Positions 54,182 to 61,030 of a DNA stretch of 64,000 bases are shown piece after piece. The stretch's first letter is position 1; each line of letters starts with the position of its first letter. A program made the position numbers and the translations under genes. The DNA lies in the NCBI GenBank assembly GCA_022360015.1, contig JAKSDQ010000214.1, positions 62,001-126,000 on the forward strand, given 5' to 3'. The notes under the pieces were generated by a model. The model did not search any database and had not been told where the DNA came from. It worked only from the letters and a program-made list of their open reading frames with translations. Source of the stretch: Cytophagales bacterium (GTDB lineage Bacteria > Bacteroidota > Bacteroidia > Cytophagales > Cyclobacteriaceae).

Positions 54182-55906
54182 TTACCAAAAAATACCTACG
54201 ACAATAGCAGTTATTAACAACAAAAACAAGGCTAGGATACGATAATTTTTGTGCCACGGCAAAGATGCCAGTTCTTTTGTTTCTTCTGTGAATAATTCAC
54301 TTTTATAAGTATAACCTTTTATCTGAACAGCGTCGGGAGCGGAAGTTGCCAGGCTTACCACTACATGAACTGACAGACTGAGCACAAACAATAAGTTGGC
54401 TTTCATTAAAAAATGTAACTCGTTAAGGCCGGGCAAAATATCATAGGCCTGGGAAAATATCATGAACAATGCTGCCGAACCACCGACAATCAGGCTTAAA
54501 ATGGCACCGTTGCTGTTGGCACGTTGCCAAAACAATCCCAGCACAAAGGCAGACACAACCGGAGGACTGGTGTACGCAATGACCAATTGCAGATAACCCC
54601 ATAAAGAATCACTTACCTGCTCGATATAAGGAACCCAAAGTGAAGCGAGCACCACAAGGGTTAGCGTAGCGATCTGTCCTGCCCTTACCAATTGTTTGCT
54701 GGTCATCTGTGGTCTCATTTGTTTCACAAAATCCATGGTTATCAACGTAGAGGCCGAGTTAAATGTCGCCGAAACCGATGACATCATGGCCGCCAGCAGA
54801 CCAGCCACCACCAGTCCCAACACCCCCGTTGGCAGTAATTGAAACAAAAGTACAGGATAAGTTAAGTTAGGACAATCGGCGAGATTTTTACACATTTCAC
54901 CAGAGGCCAGCGGATAATTCAATGAAGAAATGTCGAGCTTGTTAAATAACAGCAGGGCCAGTACTCCCGGTACGACCATAATAAAGATCACCGGCAGTTT
55001 TAGCAACCCGGCAAACAAGGCTCCCCATCGTCCATGATTGAGATCCTTCGCGCCCAGCACCCGTTGCACCATGAATTGATTATTAGCCCAAAAATAAAAC
55101 CCTAATAACGGTACACCTGTAAGCAGGCCCCACCAGGGCATAAATTCGTCATTGATGGGTCTTACCAGACTGAATACCTCCCCGGAGTTTTCCGGAATAT
55201 ATTTGCCCTCGGCAGCCCGGTTGCCGAAGTTGACCTCTCCGTTTGACAAAAGGGTATCCAGCTTGGCCATCATGCCGTTCCAACCGGCTCCCAACCGATC
55301 ATAAGCAAAATAGGTAAGCAGACAGGAACCTATGATGAGGAGAATGGCCTGTACGACTTCTGTTTGTATCACAGAATTCAGCCCCCCGGGTATCGTGTAG
55401 GCAGCGGCTGCTACAGCCAGAATAACGATGATGGTGGAAGACGAAATCTCAGGAAACAATAATTTCAAAACTATACTTCCCACATATAAGCCGGCCGCCG
55501 TATCCACCATTACATTTCCCAGAATCGTGATAAATGAAAAGTAATACCTCGACCTTTTGTCATACCGTCTTTCCAAAAATTCGGGCATGGTATATACCTT
55601 TGACTTCAGATAAAAAGGGAGGAAGAATATGGAAAAGAAAATAAGTATCACCACGGCATACCATTCATAATTGTAAACGTTGATATTGGTCTGGAACGCA
55701 TCTGACGCCAAACCAACCAGCGTAGAGCTCGAGATATTGGCCGAAAAAAGGGCGATTCCTACGACAGGCCATGTCATGGTGCGGCCCCCTAAAAAATAAT
55801 CCTCCGAAGTTTTTTGTTTTCCTTTTTTAATACCATAGATGACAATCCCCAGCATATACACCCCTATGATCCCAAGGTCCAGTGGACTAAGGTTGAAAGT
55901 TTCCAT
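54182..55906 (-). CDS. SSS-family sodium/sugar symporter (SGLT-like)
   Basis: A 574-residue sodium:solute symporter with about 14 membrane helices. SGLT-type marks are EDYFLGGRTMTWPVVGIALFS, SSTLVGLA, EFLERRYD, YTIPGGLNSVIQTE (the R/G-x-x-x family signature region), the extended loop with conserved Cys (SGEMCKNLADCPNLTYP) and MSSVSATFNSASTLITMD. Family relatives carry glucose, galactose, myo-inositol or other polyols with Na+. It is the first gene of the glp/alpha-glucosidase operon, so its cargo should be the sugar or glycoside consumed by the following genes. The ATG 55906 is chosen over a TTG at 55912. Confidence 0.93.
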   Translation of the reverse strand: METFNLSPLDLGIIGVYMLGIVIYGIKKGKQKTSEDYFLGGRTMTWPVVGIALFSANISSSTLVGLASDAFQTNINVYNYEWYAVVILIFFSIFFLPFYLKSKVYTMPEFLERRYDKRSRYYFSFITILGNVMVDTAAGLYVGSIVLKLLFPEISSSTIIVILAVAAAAYTIPGGLNSVIQTEVVQAILLIIGSCLLTYFAYDRLGAGWNGMMAKLDTLLSNGEVNFGNRAAEGKYIPENSGEVFSLVRPINDEFMPWWGLLTGVPLLGFYFWANNQFMVQRVLGAKDLNHGRWGALFAGLLKLPVIFIMVVPGVLALLLFNKLDISSLNYPLASGEMCKNLADCPNLTYPVLLFQLLPTGVLGLVVAGLLAAMMSSVSATFNSASTLITMDFVKQMRPQMTSKQLVRAGQIATLTLVVLASLWVPYIEQVSDSLWGYLQLVIAYTSPPVVSAFVLGLFWQRANSNGAILSLIVGGSAALFMIFSQAYDILPGLNELHFLMKANLLFVLSLSVHVVVSLATSAPDAVQIKGYTYKSELFTEETKELASLPWHKNYRILALFLLLITAIVVGIFW

Positions 55907-56153
55907 AGGCAAATTGACTTAGGTTTAGAAGTAGAAAGCATGAGCATTGATCAAAACAATATAGCCAACCTTACACTAAGACCGGTAGTGGTAACGGTGC
56001 TTTTGGCCCTTACCAATAATAAAAAGAAATTTCAAAAATTCATATGGAATACTTATATAAAATCAAAATATTATACCGCAAACGATTGAAATTTGTCAAT
56101 AAAAACTGAAAATGCAAAAGCAAGGCATGCCGGCTTTCGCTATTGTCTAAGGT

Positions 56154-57548
56154 CTATGAAGATTCCTCCTCATTTTTCGCCTCTCCATTTTCCCGGACCC
56201 CCGCATTTTGACTTGAGGTGATGAGATGATCGATGATAAATTTGCCTACCTGTCTGCCTTGTTCCACGCCTATTTTACAAGCCGGCATGTAGTGGATGCC
56301 TCCGTACAACCGGCTGATGGCCGCCTCGTCTGACGCCTGGAAAAATGACGCGAATGTTCTGGGAGGCAGTCCATACTCCACCTCGATGGTGTCTACAAAA
56401 TGAAAGGGTTCACCGAATAAATGAGTAAGCGCCGTAGCTGCAGCGGCGGAGATGACACTGTGACCACTGGTATATTCAGGGAAAGGAGGGGTTTGTAATA
56501 ATGGCGCCCAGTTTTCGTCAATGTATTGATTGATAACGGTTTCAGGCCGGATCAATTCACTCCGGTACTTTTCATCCCAGCAACTGATGAAGGCATCGGC
56601 CAGGGCAATGGAAACCAGGGTGTAAGCCTCTATGGTTTCCATGAAGCCGGATTTTTCCACCCGGGTGGCAATGGTCGTGATGCCCATCCAGTGTCCACCG
56701 GGAGTGATCTTTTTGGTCGCAAACATCACATGGCCCTGCTGGTGGGAAATATAAGGGTTGCAATCCCAGAATTCGGCAATGGCAGATTGCTCATCAGTCA
56801 GGTTTTTACCGGTTTCGTAGACTTCCATCAACTCTTTATAAAACTGGCTTTCTTTTTTCAAGCTGAAAGGGGTAGGTGGGTTGGGAATATACTGATCGGC
56901 AGAATCCAAAAGAAATGTTCGTATTTTGTTCCAATGAGGCTCAATGGCATCCATATAGGCCGGAGGGGTAGGTTGCCATCTGGATGAGTCATCGTTGATA
57001 GTGAACTTTGGATAAGTCCTGGTTTCCTTGTAATTATCGGTGTCAGCCCAGGCCAGTATGTGTTCGGCCACTTTGTTGCCATATGCCACAGAACGGTTAA
57101 AAAGGCGGCCGGTAACGCCCATATCCTTGTACCTTCGATAAATTTTGTCTTTGAATTCATCCATTTTCTCCTCAGAAAATATAAGGGCTTTGCCAACTGT
57201 CAGAAAGGCCTGTATACTGGCCAGGGGAAAACAATAAGCAGCTTCCGGTTCCGGTTTTGGTACTTCGGTAAGCTCGTGAAGCTGCCCTGCCATGGATTGA
57301 TAACCGGGGTTTTCATGAATCATCACCTCGTAAGCGGCAATACTTGGGTAGGCATAAATCCTGCTGGCTACCGGCGGGGAAAAAATATCGTAGACGATCA
57401 CATCGGTCAGTTGCTTTAGTGATCGATGAAAAAGCTCGGGATTAGCCGCTGCTTCCTTGTCGTAGCTTCCTCGATTGTTTTGACAGCTTATCAGGAAGAA
57501 GACAGACAGCATCGAAACCAGTGTACTGACTGTGAAATTGGTTCTCAT
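56154..57548 (-). CDS. Vanadium-dependent haloperoxidase / PAP2-family lipoprotein
   Basis: A 464-residue lipoprotein (lipobox FFLISC near residue 21) of the vanadium haloperoxidase/PAP2 superfamily. The full metal-site pattern is present: K327-X6-R334-P, the S361-G-H363 motif (TSGHS in place of PSGH), and S-R413-X5-H419. The Asp that follows H-X3 in phosphatases is Ala here. In haloperoxidases these residues hold vanadate, and the enzyme oxidises halide with H2O2; PAP2 relatives are phosphatases. Which activity applies is undecided. The ATG 57548 is chosen because it starts the signal peptide (57566 adds six residues). The two FG-GAP giants lie upstream on the same strand. Confidence 0.88.
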   Translation of the reverse strand: MRTNFTVSTLVSMLSVFFLISCQNNRGSYDKEAAANPELFHRSLKQLTDVIVYDIFSPPVASRIYAYPSIAAYEVMIHENPGYQSMAGQLHELTEVPKPEPEAAYCFPLASIQAFLTVGKALIFSEEKMDEFKDKIYRRYKDMGVTGRLFNRSVAYGNKVAEHILAWADTDNYKETRTYPKFTINDDSSRWQPTPPAYMDAIEPHWNKIRTFLLDSADQYIPNPPTPFSLKKESQFYKELMEVYETGKNLTDEQSAIAEFWDCNPYISHQQGHVMFATKKITPGGHWMGITTIATRVEKSGFMETIEAYTLVSIALADAFISCWDEKYRSELIRPETVINQYIDENWAPLLQTPPFPEYTSGHSVISAAAATALTHLFGEPFHFVDTIEVEYGLPPRTFASFFQASDEAAISRLYGGIHYMPACKIGVEQGRQVGKFIIDHLITSSQNAGVRENGEAKNEEESS

Positions 57549-57685
57549 GATTGAAACGGTTATCATAAAAAAAGGGCATTTTAACTCATTCTGTAAAATT
57601 ATGCAAAGATTGGCTTATTTAACCGAAAATGTGCTATTATTTATGTCAACTCACTTTGCACCACTGAAAATTCTACTCCTCGCAT

Positions 57686-60600
57686 TTAGCGGATGATAGG
57701 TTGAATGACTTGTAGTGGTTCATTGTTTTTGGCCACGATGAAGTGTGTCGAACCGGCAATTTCAATAGCCTCGATGCGACGAACCTGCCCCATGATCTTC
57801 AGGTTACCCAATGGATGTATGTCAAAGTGGCCATTTTTGAAACCGATTAAGTTACCAAAATTGGCATCGTATCTGCCCATTTCAATATTACAGTCGTAAA
57901 AATTGCCACCCACCACCAACTGCTCCCCATGTTCGGGACCGAAGTCATAAACAATTCCTGCCTCCAGGGTAGACCACTGAGCGGCGCCAGGCAAGGGTTT
58001 AAAAACAAATTGCTCGCCATTGCCGGTATTTTCAAATATCCCGCTGGCGAGATTGTTGGCTTCAAACATCTGTGCGGTTTTTAGTTTTTCTTTGCCAAAT
58101 ATCTCCTCAAGCGAAGCCTTCGCCAAATCATTGGCATACAGATATTTCTTTTTCAGCGATACCATCCGGCTTGTGAGTTCGGCATAGCTGGCAAACGGGA
58201 TTTCTCGTTCTCCCAGGAAGTAGGTAAGGATTTGTTCAATTTGCCCGTTATCATCAAAATCTTCTACGTACATGCGCAGCGGTTCTTTATCGGTAGGTTT
58301 TAGCCTCGAATTTTTGCCGACATTTCCAGCAACTATATCCAGGTCTCCATCCCGGTCAAAATCAAAAGGCAGAACAAAATTCCACCACCCCCTCTGGCTG
58401 CCGGCCTCAGTCAATGAAAAGCTGTGCAGGTTGTTGACAAAAATTTTAACGGGCTCCCATTCTACGGCCAAAAGCAAATCCTGATCGCCGTCATGATCGA
58501 TATCAGCCCAGTGCCCGTCCTTCACCAGGCCAATTTTTTTGAGTTGCTTATGATATTGGTCTGTTTTTTCCTCAAATCCACCTTTTTTATTGTTGATAAA
58601 CAGAAAGGAATCGGGAATTTTACCATAATTTCTGGGTATCGCCCTCCCGCCGAAAAACAGGTCTGTATAACCGTCGTTGTTAACATCGGCCGGAAGAACG
58701 CAAGAGGCGGTCATATAGACATCTTTAAACAGATCCTGCCGCTTCAGTTCCCCTTTTCCGTCATTGATGTAAGCCCTTTGTTTCAGGTATTCCGAGGTTC
58801 CTGAGAATTCATTTCCCCCGGAGGCTACCACCAGATCCAGATCGCCATCGTTTTCAATGTCTGTAAATATAGCGTCGACATCTTCGTATATACTGTCCGA
58901 CTTCAGGGCCACCGGTGTCGCGAGCCTGAATTTGCCATCTTTGGTTTGCAGCAGCAGTGCACTGGTTTTTCTTTTGGAAGCACCTATAAATATATCCTCC
59001 AAGTTATCCCCGTTTACATCTCCCACAGCTAAAGCCGGCCCTTCGGATGAAACCATGTTGGGCATCAAAGCCTCCCGGTTAAATTCGATGAATTTATTTT
59101 CTTCGTGCCTGTAGGATAATTTGAGAGAATCGGTTTTGTCTGCAAAATCTATCACTGGGTTTTCCTTGTGCTTAATCCACTTAAAATTAAATTTTGGTAA
59201 TTCCTGTTGCCAGCGGACGGTATCCATTTGATTAAATGCAGGCTCCGTTATCTTTTGATAGCGATGATCCGGCCAGATAACCAACACGGAGTCTACAAGT
59301 CCTGCATCACCGATGCCAAGGTGTACGCCCGGTTGAACATTGGATTGATACCCCCTGACTGGAAAATTTTCACGGGTTAACACGTCCCCTTGCTTAAATA
59401 CCACCACTTTGGCCCCCAAACCTTGAAGGTTGAGCGGTGGACCGGAAAATTTAAACGCTAAAAAACTGTTTTGTAACATAGCGTTTTCTACCGTATGATT
59501 TTTATAGACAAAAGGTTCATCTTCAATGTTGTTGACAATGATATCCAGGTCACCGTCATTGTCCAGGTCAGCGTAGGCAGCACCGTTGGAAAAGGAAGGC
59601 AGGTTGTTGATGATTGTTTCCTCCAAAAGCTCGAATTGCAGATTTTTTTTGTTGCTGAAAAACCTGTTTGGCAGCTTTATCCGGGGCATTTTTTCCACAA
59701 TCGCCAAACCTGATCCGTCCCAAGGGTTAAGTGCTGATTTCAGGTCAATATCATTGGCTTTCATACGGAAATTGATGTAATCGATATCATTCATTCGCCT
59801 GGGGATGCCGTTGCTTACGAAAAGATCCTGATATCCGTCGTGATCAAAATCCAGAAAGAGAGGCGCCCAGGACCAATCAGTGGCATGAATACCGGAGAAT
59901 TGCGCAATTTCACTAAAGGTACCGTTACCATTGTTAAGCTGCAGGTTGTTTCTGGCATATTGATGGTTATAGCCATGCCCCAGTTTAAACTGGAAAATAG
60001 CATAACCATCCTCTCCCAGCGAGCTTTTGAGGATAACAGGGTCGTAGGGAAGCATGTCCAGGGAAACAAGATCCGGATTTCCGTCGTTGTTGATGTCTCC
60101 CATATCGACACCCATCGAAAAACGGCTTGTATGCATCATTTGCCCGGTCAAAACTTCTTTGAAAGTGCCGTCTTGCCGATTGATATACAGGTAGTCATTT
60201 TCATGGAAATCATTCCCGATATACATATCAGGCCAGCCATCATTGTTGATATCACCGGTAACAATGCCCAGTCCGTAGCCGATTACGCTGCTGTGGATGC
60301 CTGCTTCACGGGATACATTTACGAATTTACCGTTATCATTTCGCATTAACTTATCGCCCGACAAGGGATGGGCTGTGTTCTGAAAGATCTTTTTTTTCCC
60401 GAATGTTCCATGCCGGTGCAAGGAATGATTGAGCTGAAACATGTCCAGGTCGCCATCCAGGTCATAGTCGAAAAAGGATGCCTGTGTGGAAAAACCTACC
60501 AGGTCCAAGCCATACGCCTCTGCCATATCCCGGTAGACAGGAATCCCGTCTTTTATTTGTTGGCAAACGTATAACTGGTTTTTTCCTTTAAGAATATGAT

Positions 60601-61030
60601 AATCGCCAACCTGGCTTACATAAATATCCAGGAGTCCGTCATGGTCGATATCGACCAGAGTGGCACCGGAAGTCCAACCCTCCATGCCTGCCATACCCGC
60701 AGCTTTGGTAATGTCCCTGAATTGAAAGTTGCCCTCGTTCAGAAACATTTTGTTTTCGCCCATGTTGCTGGTGAAAAACAAATCAATGAAGCCATCGTTG
60801 TTAAAATCCCCGGCGGCAACCCCACCACCATTGAAAAAGTACATATAGTTGAACACATTGAACTCAGGGCTTTGAATGATTTCGTTGGTGAAGTGCAGGC
60901 CGGTTTTATCTTTTGTTAATAATACGAACTGTGCTTTCGGGGCATGCCGGTCACTGCAGCCTGGCAGGCCATGCAAAGCCAGCAATACATACCAAAGGAG
61001 TAGTATCTTTAAAAAAATGGGCTTTCTCAT
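57686..61030 (-). CDS. FG-GAP/VCBS repeat lipoprotein with ASPIC/UnbV domain (paralogue 1)
   Basis: A 1114-residue surface lipoprotein (lipobox HGLPGC, Cys25). The N-terminal half (about 40-480) and the part from about 640 to 930 are FG-GAP/VCBS beta-propeller repeats, each with calcium-type loops such as DFNNDGFIDLFF and DYDLDGDLDMFQ. Between them (about 515-595) is the ASPIC/UnbV domain (ENFPVRGYQSNVQPGVHLGIG). Such proteins are common beside SusCD or haloperoxidase genes in Bacteroidota; a role in binding glycans or in adhesion is assumed, not shown. Its ATG overlaps the stop of paralogue 2 by 4 nt. The haloperoxidase gene follows 137 nt later. Confidence 0.92.
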   Translation of the reverse strand: MRKPIFLKILLLWYVLLALHGLPGCSDRHAPKAQFVLLTKDKTGLHFTNEIIQSPEFNVFNYMYFFNGGGVAAGDFNNDGFIDLFFTSNMGENKMFLNEGNFQFRDITKAAGMAGMEGWTSGATLVDIDHDGLLDIYVSQVGDYHILKGKNQLYVCQQIKDGIPVYRDMAEAYGLDLVGFSTQASFFDYDLDGDLDMFQLNHSLHRHGTFGKKKIFQNTAHPLSGDKLMRNDNGKFVNVSREAGIHSSVIGYGLGIVTGDINNDGWPDMYIGNDFHENDYLYINRQDGTFKEVLTGQMMHTSRFSMGVDMGDINNDGNPDLVSLDMLPYDPVILKSSLGEDGYAIFQFKLGHGYNHQYARNNLQLNNGNGTFSEIAQFSGIHATDWSWAPLFLDFDHDGYQDLFVSNGIPRRMNDIDYINFRMKANDIDLKSALNPWDGSGLAIVEKMPRIKLPNRFFSNKKNLQFELLEETIINNLPSFSNGAAYADLDNDGDLDIIVNNIEDEPFVYKNHTVENAMLQNSFLAFKFSGPPLNLQGLGAKVVVFKQGDVLTRENFPVRGYQSNVQPGVHLGIGDAGLVDSVLVIWPDHRYQKITEPAFNQMDTVRWQQELPKFNFKWIKHKENPVIDFADKTDSLKLSYRHEENKFIEFNREALMPNMVSSEGPALAVGDVNGDNLEDIFIGASKRKTSALLLQTKDGKFRLATPVALKSDSIYEDVDAIFTDIENDGDLDLVVASGGNEFSGTSEYLKQRAYINDGKGELKRQDLFKDVYMTASCVLPADVNNDGYTDLFFGGRAIPRNYGKIPDSFLFINNKKGGFEEKTDQYHKQLKKIGLVKDGHWADIDHDGDQDLLLAVEWEPVKIFVNNLHSFSLTEAGSQRGWWNFVLPFDFDRDGDLDIVAGNVGKNSRLKPTDKEPLRMYVEDFDDNGQIEQILTYFLGEREIPFASYAELTSRMVSLKKKYLYANDLAKASLEEIFGKEKLKTAQMFEANNLASGIFENTGNGEQFVFKPLPGAAQWSTLEAGIVYDFGPEHGEQLVVGGNFYDCNIEMGRYDANFGNLIGFKNGHFDIHPLGNLKIMGQVRRIEAIEIAGSTHFIVAKNNEPLQVIQPIIR

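Noticed and set aside
55814..56089. 91-residue open frame on the plus strand reaching into the gap before the symporter gene
   Set aside because: Half of it is antisense to the symporter start and the rest has no family similarity; the gap is better read as the operon's promoter region.
56526..56987. 153-residue open frame on the plus strand
   Set aside because: Antisense to the haloperoxidase gene, whose motifs are intact; low-complexity translation.
59840..60349. 169-residue open frame on the plus strand
   Set aside because: It lies fully inside the FG-GAP gene on the other strand and mirrors its repeated Asp/Asn codons; no family character and no room for its own promoter.
61027..61030. 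Frameshift joining the two FG-GAP genes into one
   Set aside because: The downstream gene has its own ATG and lipoprotein signal peptide, and each protein has a complete domain set; the 4-nt overlap is normal translational coupling.
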